From Bin55 sp965205965 (GTDB lineage Bacteria > Pseudomonadota > Gammaproteobacteria > Pseudomonadales > Azotimanducaceae), in contig CBDBHT010000007.1 of NCBI GenBank assembly GCA_965205965.1, positions 1,240,001 through 1,304,000 on the forward strand: DNA of 64,000 nt, in the 5' to 3' direction. The notes beneath the pieces are model-generated. The model was not told the DNA's origin, did not search any database, and was given only the letters and a program-made list of their open reading frames with translations. Below are positions 9,027 through 19,449 of the stretch, in pieces (the first letter of the stretch is position 1; the number at the start of each line of letters is the position of its first letter). A program made the translations under genes and the position numbers.

Positions 9027-11804
9027 TTAGGTCGCTAATTTTGCTTTCTCTTTTTGTTCCGTTTCCTGTCGTATGCGACTTATCCATCCGGTCAGTCTCA
9101 TGTAGTCATCAAATTTGCTTGGATCTTCGGGGTGCAACATACCCGGCTGTCCGAGTATGGATTGTCCATCCGGCAATGTACCTTCGACATTAATTTCGAT
9201 TAAACCCTTTTCGAACTGCTGTAGCCGGGCTTTATAGGTATTCATTGCCAAATGCCAAAGAACCTCGTTGCCTTGATGATTGGACTCGATTTCATTCGGG
9301 ATTCGAGCGTCACGAAAGACGGTCTTATTTTGTGCAATAATACGATTACGGCTAACAATAAAGTATGCCGTCTCAGGCCAGCCTGGCCCACCTCTGGTAC
9401 ATTGACGCATATATGCGTACGTTGCTAATTGTAACTGCTTATTTTTGCCGAGTTTTTTTAACCAGAAACCTTCGCCGCCCCATTTGGCATCAACGACCAC
9501 TTCCTTCCCGCTCCCGGTTTCCATAAGAAAATCAATTGATCCCCGTACTTCGGCCTCACCCACTGGCATCGGTTGACTGTCATGAACTTCTGCACGCGCT
9601 CTAATAATTTTCGCTGCTTGAATTTGATTGACGAACCATTTTAGTGCCGCAAGAAGTGTTCCTTTGATCTCTTCCCGCTCAATACCTTGTTCCGGCACGT
9701 CGAGCATTAGTGATGTCGACGCTACTACTCCAGAAAACACACACTCGAACCAATCCTCCAGCTGTTGATCGGTTGCTTTCTGCCATGGCCCAAACTCATT
9801 GAAGAATCGTTCAAATAGCTTGTGTGCGATGACGCCTCGAAGCTGCATGGAGGTTGGCATATTGACTATTGCGCCCGGACGGAGAAGCGCGGCGTAGCGC
9901 AGGACCCAGATATGTGGGTAGTAGAACAAAGCATCCAGGCTGGTGTATGACTCCGACGATCGTAATGGAATTGCTATATCTTTTGGTAGTACCCACCAAC
10001 GAGAAGGTTCTGGTAATTTTTGGACGGGCAGTATTTCCGTCTTGAGCTTTAATGGACTGATATTCGCCTTTTTCGATTCCAAGAGGCTTCTTTCGAGATT
10101 AATTTCGATTATGGAATCAAAATGCGACGTGACCATGCAATAAACAGGATGTCGCTCAGCATCGGGAGTGGTGAAGACGAACAGAAATTGATCACTGCAG
10201 TTCATGATGGGCCGAAGAAGACCGAGGCCTCTTACACGCAACTGATCCCTCGCAGATGGCAAGCTGACCCCATTAGTTCGGAGAAACTCCATTTCAGATA
10301 CCGTCCATGGGTACAAAGGAAACTCACGTTCTGTAGTAGGGTCCCACCAAACGACTCTTTTGAAGGGCAGGATGGCTGAAATCGGGTCATTCGTCGCACT
10401 TACGTGGTTATCTTCGGCAATGCGGGTTGGGTCGGACTGTGGAACCATGACCTGATCAAGCAACCGGCCAAGGTCCGATTGTGGAATACCTTGAATTCCA
10501 GCTGCTATCATCTCATGCAGTATTTCGCTCAGAGTTTTCGCCAGATTTATCGCTTGCTGGAAGAAAAGAGAACGGTCGTCTTCACCTAACGAACCAAGTC
10601 GTTCGTCAAACCAGTTAATACACTTGGTAGTTCTCTCTACAATGAGCCCAAGGGGAATGGTTTCAATCCTTCTGTCCAGCTGCACCCCGTTAATCCACAC
10701 ATTCAGAGTATCGTCCAAATTTTGCGACATTGGGCTGGAAGCATGATCACTGTCAAACTGTGTTCTTAACTTTTCAACGGCATCATTCCACTCGGCACCA
10801 CCTACTCCTGGCAAGCGTGAAAATGCACTCAAAAGAACTTTACGAATTTCCTTATCGATTGGGCCGTCTGGCAGTGAGAGAAATTGTTCTAGCACTTTGG
10901 GATCAATCGGATTCCAGAGCAGTTTCAATGCAAGTTTCAGCGTTTGTACAATACTTCCGAATCTGGTTGGATATGGCAAGCCGCATCGCGGTACGCTACT
11001 ACGCTCAAATGCGTTATCCAATATAATTCCGCCCTTTTCTGCAATGACAAGAGTGTTTGCTCGGTCAGATTCCGTTCGTAACATTTCGGCAATCGCTTGC
11101 GCTGAAATATCACGAGACTTAGAACGGATGACTATAAAAGATCCGTCCCCTTTGAGTTTTTCTTTTTCTGCTGGATCGTGCCTTTCTTGCGCAACGATCG
11201 TTTTCAACTTGCACTGAATACGATGCAAATCGTTATCGGATGATTGAACGGGCAGGAGCTGTGAGTATTGTGAACGTTCGTATCCGATCTTGTCCAAAAC
11301 TTGCCTCAGAACCGTCGGTAGTCGATCAGGGTCCTCATGCAAGACAATCTGCCCCAATGTCAAGTGTAAGCGATTCGTTTCAAGAGCCGTCAGAATACGT
11401 TGCAACCGCTGCCCTTCACACCAAGGTACCCGATCAACCGCAATCTGCTCTACATCGGCTAAGTCATGGAAACGCACTTGTTCACTACCACAACTGAATT
11501 TAAATACACCTTTCCAACCGTAGTCATACCAGTGATCTCGCCATCCGAGCAGCGTGCTGGCTACGCCTATCGGATCTACTTCAAATGATTTGTGATAAAA
11601 ACGTCTCTTACTATTTTTTTCGCTCAAGCATTCTTTATAGCTGAGAACCCTATGAGCCGTACTGGCTACTGGAGGTTTTGCAAGTTTCAATTGCGTCTCC
11701 AGCACGGGAATCAAAGTGGCAGTATCGTGCATGATTCCGAGAGCGTCATCACGTAAAGGCGAGACTTTAAACCCTCGCAGGTTAAGGCCGAATTCTATTC
11801 TCAT
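9027..11804 (-). CDS. AddB-like protein with C-terminal PD-(D/E)XK nuclease
   Basis: A 925-residue protein whose last 300 residues form a RecB-type nuclease: RGVIAHKLFERFFNEF, then the catalytic core GSIDFL (Asp near residue 757), VVVDAKWGG (Asp and Lys near 771-773) and QLQLATYAYMRQ. The long N-terminal part has no Walker A, so it looks like an inactivated helicase scaffold, as in AddB. It begins with a good ATG and is followed after 15 bases by the UvrD-type helicase. Together they would give one motor and one nuclease, a leaner arrangement than canonical AddAB. Role in recombination repair is inferred from family; a role against foreign DNA is possible. Confidence 0.78.
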   Translation of the reverse strand: MRIEFGLNLRGFKVSPLRDDALGIMHDTATLIPVLETQLKLAKPPVASTAHRVLSYKECLSEKNSKRRFYHKSFEVDPIGVASTLLGWRDHWYDYGWKGVFKFSCGSEQVRFHDLADVEQIAVDRVPWCEGQRLQRILTALETNRLHLTLGQIVLHEDPDRLPTVLRQVLDKIGYERSQYSQLLPVQSSDNDLHRIQCKLKTIVAQERHDPAEKEKLKGDGSFIVIRSKSRDISAQAIAEMLRTESDRANTLVIAEKGGIILDNAFERSSVPRCGLPYPTRFGSIVQTLKLALKLLWNPIDPKVLEQFLSLPDGPIDKEIRKVLLSAFSRLPGVGGAEWNDAVEKLRTQFDSDHASSPMSQNLDDTLNVWINGVQLDRRIETIPLGLIVERTTKCINWFDERLGSLGEDDRSLFFQQAINLAKTLSEILHEMIAAGIQGIPQSDLGRLLDQVMVPQSDPTRIAEDNHVSATNDPISAILPFKRVVWWDPTTEREFPLYPWTVSEMEFLRTNGVSLPSARDQLRVRGLGLLRPIMNCSDQFLFVFTTPDAERHPVYCMVTSHFDSIIEINLERSLLESKKANISPLKLKTEILPVQKLPEPSRWWVLPKDIAIPLRSSESYTSLDALFYYPHIWVLRYAALLRPGAIVNMPTSMQLRGVIAHKLFERFFNEFGPWQKATDQQLEDWFECVFSGVVASTSLMLDVPEQGIEREEIKGTLLAALKWFVNQIQAAKIIRARAEVHDSQPMPVGEAEVRGSIDFLMETGSGKEVVVDAKWGGEGFWLKKLGKNKQLQLATYAYMRQCTRGGPGWPETAYFIVSRNRIIAQNKTVFRDARIPNEIESNHQGNEVLWHLAMNTYKARLQQFEKGLIEINVEGTLPDGQSILGQPGMLHPEDPSKFDDYMRLTGWISRIRQETEQKEKAKLAT

Positions 11805-11949
11805 GCTTTCTTGTCATTTTTTGATAAACATGTCTTATGCCTTGTATCGCACCATATGTTCATTGTATAGAAACGTTGCATTACGGAAGGGGGACACATA
11901 TTGAAGCAAACATCAAACATCAATTAATGCTCTGACCTAGCAACCACGC

Positions 11950-12122
11950 TTCGAGACCGCGGAAGCATATCTATGTACCATCGCTGCTCGGTATTGCTGG
12001 CACGCTGATTTTCGTTGTCCGGCGTGCGGACACGATCAGGCCTGGGTGTATCAGCAGCGATGGAATCGGCAGGCGAACTCATCGAGACACTTGGAAACCT
12101 CTATTAACCTACGGACCTGCTA
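11950..12122 (+). pseudogene. IS1595-type transposase N-terminal remnant
   Basis: In one frame the sequence reads FETAEAYL then HADFRCPACGHDQAWVYQQ, which matches the zinc-ribbon N-terminus of IS1595-family transposases (CPxCG-H). The rest of the gene is missing. The flanking bases (11805-11949 and 12123-12360) show no gene that I can support, apart from a signal-peptide-like stretch near 12300. Confidence 0.5.
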
Positions 12123-12361
12123 TTATCTGAAAGAAATCATTCTTAAAAATCATATACTTATATAGGTAATGATCTGTCAAGACAGCAATAAATAGAGGTG
12201 TCCACTTCTGAAGATACTCCTTGGACACGCCATGGAAAGTTCCCATCAGATATCGTTTCAGATTCGAGATCATGCGGAGCACAAACATACGGCGTTGGAT
12301 TGTGGTTGACTCTGGCGAGCCTCGCTGCTCCCGCCACGGCCCAAGTCACGGTTCCTCCCGA

Positions 12362-14790
12362 CCAATGGCATTCGTTTAGTGAATTTTTCCATTCGGTTAA
12401 GGATTCGGTCTTGGGCCTTGGTTATCCGCTGATTTTTTATTCCGTTAGCGAGTTGCCGGTGCCGGTGCTCCTCTTCCTCGCTGCCACTTTCCGACCGGTT
12501 TTCGGGATCGCCGTTCATAGGACCTGCCCGGACGAAGCCGTTGCCGACACCGGACGATCTCGCCGACAATACGAGTCACGGTTTCCTGGAGGGCGGATGC
12601 ATGCTGAAGTAGCAGGCTCTCGATGTTGGCCGCCACCGCCGCAAGTCCGTGCTTGACATTCGTCTGCATCAGCGGCTTGCCGTCGTTCGGCAGCCCCCCG
12701 TTCACATGATCCTCGCCATGGTTGGCGAACAGCCGGGTCATGGTAATCAGGGTGAAGCATGCATACAGTTCCTGTTTCACTCCGCGCGCGCTTTGCCCAT
12801 GAAAGTCCTCAACCTCCATCAGCCGTTTGGATACCTTGTACCGTTCCTCGATGCCCCATCTCGCGTGATACAGATCCGACAGTTGCTCGATGGAATACGG
12901 GTCCCGGTCCAGCAGGGTCGTTCCCAGGATGAAGACGGTATCGCCCACGGCATATTTCACCAGCCGCAAGCGGTGTGGGCCGAATGCGGCTCCGGGGTTC
13001 CTGCGGCGTAGTCGGGTCAGCGTGCGTTGGCGGGGAACGACCTCGATGACCGTATCCCGGCGGCCTCCGTGGATGAAGCGGTCGACATCGATACCGGTTT
13101 TCCGTTTCATCCGGAACACCGCGTGCAGTCCCCGGATCGCATGCGCGTGCAGCATCTCATAGGAATAGTAGCCCCGGTCATAGACCACCACATCGTTCGC
13201 CGACAACACGTTCAGGTGGGCCAGTGCCGCCGCGCGCTCGTTTCCATGCGCATGCAGGTCGAAGTCGACCGGTAGTCGGGCCTGCAGCCGATACAGGCAA
13301 CTCACCAGACCCTACGGATAATGGGCACCGTCTACCGGCGTCCGCCAGCCTTCATGCACCAGTCCGAGCGGCAGGTTCAGGTAGGTTCCATCGACCGCAA
13401 ACACCCGATGCCCCTGCCACCGCCGATCCCGTGTCGTGTCGGACTTTCCGTGCGTGCCGGGGTCGTGCCTCGGCGTCGAAGACCACCTTGAGGATTTCCT
13501 GGTGCAAGGTCTTGAACAGCTGCTCGTCCAGCCTGGCCCGAGCACTGCAGATGGAGGACGGCGACACCGGAGCCGGCTGTGGCAGTTCGATCCCCATCGT
13601 CCGGCACTGCCCCCACAGTTCGGCCAGCGTGGTCGCATATCCCGGACGCCCCTTCGAGAACACCAGCCGGAAAACGAACAGCACGACCACCAGCGTGTTC
13701 AGCACGCGCCGCCGCCGCTGCCAGAGCCGGTCATGCCGGTTGGCGACACCCACGAGCGTCTCGACGATGCCGCTCCAGAGCCGGACAAACGTATCCTCCG
13801 GAGCCAAGACTGTTGCCGGCGACCTGCGGGAACGGCGTCCAGATCGACGGGAGCCGGTCAGCAGCACCTGCTTCCAGTCTTTCGTCAGCGGATACAGGTA
13901 AACGTCCTTCGGCGTTCTGCCTGCCTCCGATGCATTCGCCTTGCGTCCCTTCGTCCGGCCAATGCACTGCCAGTTGGCCGCACGATAGCAGGTCCCCCGG
14001 TACTTCGCCGGATCCACAAAGGTCTCCGCCAGTACCGGCTCCAGGCCGTGCCGCTCCTTCCAGTCCCCGGGCAGCCGCCGAACCGCCATCGACAGGGCCT
14101 TCGAGGCCAGGTACGGAACCCGAACCCAAGGGAAGATCAGGAACCGGGAGTTGTTCACCACCCCCTTCAGCCGCTTCGCCCGATCCCGATCCCGCCAGCC
14201 AATCCAGGCGTCACGACAGGGAAGCCGGGTCGTGCCCGCCTCAAACAGCAGACAGCCCAGCTTGCGACCCCGACGATCCCGCAGCCAGTAGCGCAGGAAA
14301 CAGCCGAACGGATGCCGGTAACCCAGCTCATGATGCCGATCCACCAATTCCTTCCATTCCTCAACGGCCTCCCCCTCCGCCACAATCTCCAGTTCCAGCG
14401 GCATCAGCTCCTTCAACTCACACTCTATGGCGGAGCCCGGATCCGAGCGACTCGTATGCCGCGGTCTCCGACCCCCGGTTCCCGTTCTCGATCCCGGTCG
14501 CTTCGCCCGGCAGCGACACGATGCCGCCGGCCTCCAGCTGCTCCAGCATCCGCAGACAGGACCCCAGTCGATCCCGACCCTTCGGCGTGAACCAGCCCAG
14601 ATGAGTGCACAGGGTGGCAGCCAGCTCATGGCGGCTCAGTGCCGGAAACATTTTCACCGTCTTCTGAAGGTCCGCAATCTGACGGCGGGTCAGCCGCGTG
14701 CCACAGAAGGTGGTCGACTTCAAGTTCTCGATTCGGGAATCCATCACGTTTGCACCAGAGATAATCTAACTAAGCGTAGATTGCCATAAC
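12362..14790 (-). mobile_element. IS4-type element with DUF4338 domain, degenerate
   Basis: A GC-rich block on the minus strand holding a broken transposase. Its 3' side begins near CAATGGCATTCGTTTAGTGA (12363-12382); the same sequence opens a second remnant at 34307, so it is probably the element end. I could not find a matching inverted end on the other side, so the right boundary is approximate. Confidence 0.65.
12445..14747 (-). pseudogene. DUF4338 (DruA-like) plus IS4-type DDE transposase, frameshifted
   Basis: Reading from 14747 leftwards, the first part gives RRQIADLQKTVKMFP and LSRHELAATLCTHLGW. After a frameshift near 14430 comes a DUF4338 domain: HELGYRHPFGCFLRYWL, RKLGCLLFEAGTTRLPCRD, NNSRFLIFPWVRVPYLAS, ETFVDPAKYRGTCYRAANW. 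The same frame runs on into an IS4-type N-terminal region (PSSICSARARLDEQLFKTLH). A second frameshift near 13440 leads to the DDE core (FAVDGTYLNLPLG), a stop follows near 13312, and the remainder (VVYDRGYYSYEML, LYHARWGIEERYKVSKRLMEVE) is read in another frame down to 12445. The Y-2-R-3-E-6-K type signature is visible. At least three lesions make it non-functional. DUF4338 is the domain of DruA from the Druantia defence system; its linkage here to a transposase is direct in the sequence. Confidence 0.75.
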
Positions 14791-15583
14791 CCATGCTGAA
14801 ACGCAAGTGTTTTTTTGAAGAATCCCAAAGGAACCGAATATCTTTCCGTATATCAACCGGTTACACGACATCCTCAAAGACCAGGATCCCTTTCCGCTAA
14901 TCCGAATGCCATTGTCCTCCCGACTGGGGAACTCATCCCCTACGGGCTCGGCGAGAGCGACTCCTACCGACTTCTGTTCCTCTCTTCTACTAGAAGGGGA
15001 CTTTCTTCCACCTCCATCAGCGACTACAACTCCTTCATTCAGCAACGCGTTGCTGCCCGGCCATTCTGCTACCCAGCACTACAGCAACCGGTTCTAGAGT
15101 CGTAGGCTGCACCACCGATACTGACGCCCGCGACAACACCGGCACCAAACACATATCCGGGCGTCTTCATATATTGGTTTGATGGTTCCAAAGTGGCCGA
15201 CAACTACGCTGATTTTTATGATGGGGCTTGGGATGACGAGGCTAACGTCAAGAACGAGTCCAGCGGTAACGGCCTAGATATCTTCTTCGAGCACGGACTC
15301 GGCTATCGGGGCGGCTACAACCTCAGTCAGTGTCCTGAGACCGGACCCATGCCGAGGTTCTCCGATCCTAGCCAGCAGTATCGTACAGACGGCAATTCCT
15401 CGTATAGCCAGCCTAAGCACGGAAAGATCAATATCCAGCCTAAAACGAAACTATACGGGGATCGCTGGTTCTAATCTCATCCAATTAAATACCTTGTAGC
15501 CAAGGCCTGCACCTGCTAATGAATCGAGAAATCAAGTCTTCGGAATCATCAGACCACTACGAAGAACTAAGCTGGGTTAGTAC
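14791..15583 (+). other. Decayed region with a fragment of an exported-looking protein
   Basis: The clearest coding trace runs from about 15117 to 15474 on the plus strand. It starts after a stop as a Pro/Thr-rich linker (PPPILTPATTPAPNTYPG), then FIYWFDGSKVADNYADFYDG and LDIFFEHGLGYRGG. No ribosome-binding site or signal peptide is present, so this is a piece of a larger surface or secreted protein. The upstream part (14815-15105) has similar Ser/Pro/Thr-rich frames. I do not recognise the family. Confidence 0.35.
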
Positions 15584-17269
15584 CAGCAATTTCCCGTATA
15601 GCCCCAACCCCGCTATAGGTATGGGCTTTGCGCATTGGCTTTCGCGATAATAAGAGCGTAGGCTTATCGTTTGAGGGTGGATGATAGGTTAATATAGAGT
15701 TACTAGACAAACGAGGTATCCAAGGATGGGTGCATTGAAGTTGCGCAAGGATGTGAGCAAGCCCGGATTGCTGCGGGTGGTTCGTGAAGTATTTGAGGCG
15801 GTCGTTGAGAAGGTTTGCGGGCGGAAGTTTTCCACCGGCGACTGTCTGATGTCGGGTCTGGCGGTGTTTCTGGAGAAGCACGCCTCGCTGCTGCAGTTTG
15901 ATGTAACGAGGCACCGGCACTCGGTGGTGGAAATGAATCTGCGTCGTCTGTACGGTCTGGCGCAGGTTCCCTGCGACACGACTCTGCGCCGTCCGCCTGG
16001 ATCCGATCTCGCCGGTGCGGTATCGGCGGGCGTTTCAGCAGGTTCTGCAACGCGCCCAGCGCGGCAAGGCACTGCAGCGGATGTCGGCGTGGCGCGGTCA
16101 TTATCTGGTAGCCATGGATGGTACCGGCACCTTTTCCTCCCAGCGGGTTCACGGTCCGTGCTGTCTGCGGGCCCGGCATCGCAACGGTTCGACCACGTAC
16201 TCCCATCAGCAGTTGTGTGCGGTGATGGTGCATCCGGATCAGCGGCAGGTGCTGCCGATGGCGATAGAAGCGGTTTGCAACGGGGATGGATCGACGAAGA
16301 ACGACTGCGAGCGGGGTGCTTGGCCCCGGCTAGTTCCGGTCCTGGCTTCGCTTTATCGGCGCATGAAGTTGATCGTGATTGCCGATGGGCTGTTCTCGCA
16401 GGGTCCCCAGATCCGGCTGCTGCAGGAGCATGGACTGCGCTTTCTGCTGGTGGCTCGGGCGGGCGGGCGACCATCCGCATCTGCAGGCTCAGCTGGATCG
16501 TTCCGATGCGCCCTGGTTTGCAGATCCCTCGCCCGAAGGGCAGGAGCGGGATCGCCAGCTGCGCGTGGTGCCGGAGGCGGAACTAAATGCTGCGAACCCC
16601 GACCTGAAGGTCCAGGTGCTGCAGAGCTCGGAGCGGCGTGGCTCCGGCGAGGATGCGCGGCGGGCGTTCACCTGGGTCACCGATCTGCCGCTCAATCCGC
16701 ATAACGCCAGCGAACTGGCTCGCGCGGCTCGCAGTCGCTGGAAGATCGAGAACGAGACCTTCAACACGCTGAAGAACGCCCAGTACCTGGAACACAACTT
16801 CGGACACGGAACCCAGCACCTGTCGGATACTTTCGCTGCGCTGATGATGCTGGCGTTCCTGATCGACCAGCTGCTGGAAATGGCCTGCCCCGTCATGAAG
16901 CAAATCTTCGCCAAGTGCTATACCCGAACCGCAACGTGGGAACGTCTGCGCAGCAGTTTCTGTGCGGTAGCCTTCCGCAAACTGGCAGGAACTGTACGGC
17001 TACGCCCTCGGGATCTACACCGCGTACCTCGCCTACGATACGTCCTGACGGCCGACCGCCTCTCCAGCTGCTGCTCGATGAAGAAGGGATCGGGACGTCC
17101 CGAGGCCCCATGCCGCCTTGACGGTCAAGAGACCTGCATATCGATGCCCGGAACCCGTTCCAACGCACGACGACATGCCGTGCAAACCGTCTGAAAACGT
17201 CGGTTTCCCGTACCGAAACATGAAAAGACCGACATCAAGCCCAAAATGAAACTATACGGGGAATTGCTG
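15584..17269 (+). mobile_element. IS4-like insertion sequence, copy 1 (1686 bp)
   Basis: The ends are inverted repeats: CAGCAATTTCCCGTATAG on the left and CTATACGGGGAATTGCTG on the right (one mismatch). The 9-base duplication GGTTAGTAC lies at 15575-15583 and 17270-17278. Copy 2 at 51087-52766 is nearly identical. The transposase in this copy is broken. Confidence 0.95.
15726..17047 (+). pseudogene. IS4-like DDE transposase, frameshifted (copy 1)
   Basis: This copy has the same protein as the intact 438-residue transposase at 51229-52545, but three small insertions break it: one extra base near 15991 (CGTCCGCCTGG against CGTCGCCTGG), four extra bases near 16465 (GCGGGCGGGCGACC), and one extra base near 16980 (CGCAAACTGG). 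The rest of the DNA is almost unchanged, so inactivation is recent. It could still be mobilised in trans by the intact copy because both ends survive. Confidence 0.9.
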
Positions 17270-17366
17270 GGTTAGTACTCTAAATTAGCATACGATTTAG
17301 ACGAGAACCAAGGCACCATTCCCACATGGCACTTTGCCCGACTTGTGGACGAATACTGCCGAGAAT

Positions 17367-19328
17367 TCACAAGCCGCCCGGACCACAATCTTCTTTCAAA
17401 AAAGAAAGCATCTCGCTATAGGCAAGGCGTTTGTGGTCGTAAGTGAGTGTATTTAAAAAGTGGTCAGCACCTACCAGTTCAACATATTTGTAGTTTTTCT
17501 TGTGCTTATTCAGTAAATTTCGGTATTTAGCAGCATGGAGAGGTGGTACACGTTGATCAATGGATCCGTGAACGAGCAGAATCGGCACGTTCACGTTTGC
17601 CACTTCCTTAATTGGCGAAACACTATCGTCCCACATTCGTAATTGCTCTACCCGTCGGGCACCACGTAAATGGTAGCGATACCAGTTCACTTGGGTCAGC
17701 GGATCGGAAACGGCTGCAGCGGCTATTACGCACTGATAAATTTGCGGAGTACGCGCTGACGCTACCAAAGCAGCGTAGCCACCATATGACCAGCCCAACA
17801 TCGCTAGCCGTTCGCGATCCGCTAAGCCTTGTTCTACTAGGTAAAGTGCACCATAATCCTTGTCATCTTGCATCGCGCCACCCCCTTCACCACCCTTCAT
17901 GAACGCCGACGTATAGAATTTGATACCGTAATTCCGCGATCCACGATACTGTGGCTGAAGCACCATATATCCGTGATTGGCAAGCATCTGCGCCCAAGGG
18001 TCGTAGCTGACATATTCTGATACAAACGGCCCGCCATGTGGCAAGACTATCAGTGGAAACGGTGGGGCACCCTGCGGAACGGTAATGTATCCTGATATCT
18101 GTATGCCGTCGCGGCTCTGGTATTCCACGTAGCGAACATCCGCAAGATCCTGACTGTTTATTCTTGGAGCTAGGCTTCCTATCGCGTTCAATTTACCATC
18201 CCTGAGAAGATAGTACGTACCTGGATCCCTAGAACCGTAATTGAAAATCACATATGAGGTGCCATCTTGCGAAGTGTTAAATGAAATTACTTCGGCGTTA
18301 GGGATCAAATCCATCAATTGTGCGTGAATGGCTCCTTGCATCTCATCAAAATATTCCCGATACATCTTATCCTTGAACGCTACTACGCCGACTACCTGTC
18401 CACGGTTTTTATAGGCGTTCCCATGCCGAATGACACCTGCCACGTCTACGTCGCTTCGATGGTAGATGAGCTCCACAAATTTTTTGGTCTTGGTATCAAA
18501 AGACCAAAGACCTGCCTTGTCGTTACCATTGTGTGCGATCACCAAAAGATGCTCCGGTTTAGCATAGTCTTCACCAACTACCGAAAAAACTTCAAAGCCG
18601 TCTTCCGATTGCCGATAGATATCAACCCACTTCTTCGTACCAGGCGGACGGTAGTAGAAAATGTATTCATCCGATGCTTTATCGAATCCCCGAGCCGTCC
18701 GCGGGTTGCCTTCACGGTCCAAGAGGATCATACCAACGCCTATCTTTTCCCTAACTAGTAGTCGTTGCCGCCCAGTTTTCAAATTGTAGCGATAATAAGA
18801 ACGCGGACGATAAGCCTTCCCAGACCCACCCTCGACAAAGGACACAACAATCTCGTTTGGTTTACCATGGAGAGGATGCTCAAGATTCCACCCGGGTGCT
18901 CCAAACATGTTCATTGTACGTTTGGTGATGTCTACGCTTGCGACGCGAAATGCCCAAACGCCTTGATTGAATCCCTTGATGGATTTTTTAATCTGTTGTC
19001 TTAACTCGAAAACTATCGTTTCGTTGTTAACCCAGCGGAATCCTTGAATTTCCATGGGATCGGAACGTTGCCGATGTACGAGTTTCGAAAGGTCTGATGC
19101 GTCAAAGACCTCAATAACTGACGGCCCTCCCTGGGGAGGTGTGCGCAATAATGCGAGATGCTTACCGTCAGGAGAGAGCAAGACACTAGATATGTTGGGC
19201 ATCTCCGCCCAGACCTCAGGCGAATAGACCGTTGGTGCACCCACCACCAATGGAACCATAAATAGCAGATACACCAAAAGCGCGAGTACCTTTTCTCGGT
19301 ACACAACCGCGGTGTTACCAAAAATCAC
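17367..19328 (-). CDS. S9-family (prolyl oligopeptidase-type) peptidase, exported
   Basis: A 653-residue serine peptidase with an N-terminal signal peptide (hydrophobic residues about 14-30, VYLLFMVPLVVGA), a middle beta-propeller region, and a C-terminal alpha/beta-hydrolase domain. The nucleophile is S514 in LGWSYGGYAA; the acid lies in HGSIDQRVPPLHA and the histidine in VGADHFLN. The oxyanion region is seen in LIVLPHGGPFVSEY. It starts at a GTG and lies about 120 bases downstream of a large TonB-dependent receptor on the same strand. The pair suggests uptake and periplasmic cleavage of peptides; the substrate is unknown. Confidence 0.9.
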   Translation of the reverse strand: MIFGNTAVVYREKVLALLVYLLFMVPLVVGAPTVYSPEVWAEMPNISSVLLSPDGKHLALLRTPPQGGPSVIEVFDASDLSKLVHRQRSDPMEIQGFRWVNNETIVFELRQQIKKSIKGFNQGVWAFRVASVDITKRTMNMFGAPGWNLEHPLHGKPNEIVVSFVEGGSGKAYRPRSYYRYNLKTGRQRLLVREKIGVGMILLDREGNPRTARGFDKASDEYIFYYRPPGTKKWVDIYRQSEDGFEVFSVVGEDYAKPEHLLVIAHNGNDKAGLWSFDTKTKKFVELIYHRSDVDVAGVIRHGNAYKNRGQVVGVVAFKDKMYREYFDEMQGAIHAQLMDLIPNAEVISFNTSQDGTSYVIFNYGSRDPGTYYLLRDGKLNAIGSLAPRINSQDLADVRYVEYQSRDGIQISGYITVPQGAPPFPLIVLPHGGPFVSEYVSYDPWAQMLANHGYMVLQPQYRGSRNYGIKFYTSAFMKGGEGGGAMQDDKDYGALYLVEQGLADRERLAMLGWSYGGYAALVASARTPQIYQCVIAAAAVSDPLTQVNWYRYHLRGARRVEQLRMWDDSVSPIKEVANVNVPILLVHGSIDQRVPPLHAAKYRNLLNKHKKNYKYVELVGADHFLNTLTYDHKRLAYSEMLSFLKEDCGPGGL

Positions 19329-19449
19329 TTAGGACACCTATATATGTAGTTACCACACTTGCACTACGGCACTCTAGCCTCTCATGACACATGGCAATAC
19401 ACGTAAGAAGTCCCCTAACATCCGACCACCACAAATGCGGATTTTGAGT

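Noticed and set aside
12198..12362. A signal-peptide-like stretch (LWLTLASLAAPATAQVTV) just before the IS4/DUF4338 element
   Set aside because: It could be the start of a gene cut by the element, but there is no good start site and no matching remainder beyond the element.
13436..14604. Long open frames on the plus strand opposite the IS4/DUF4338 transposase
   Set aside because: They are Pro/Arg-rich shadows caused by the high GC content; the minus strand has the recognisable domains.
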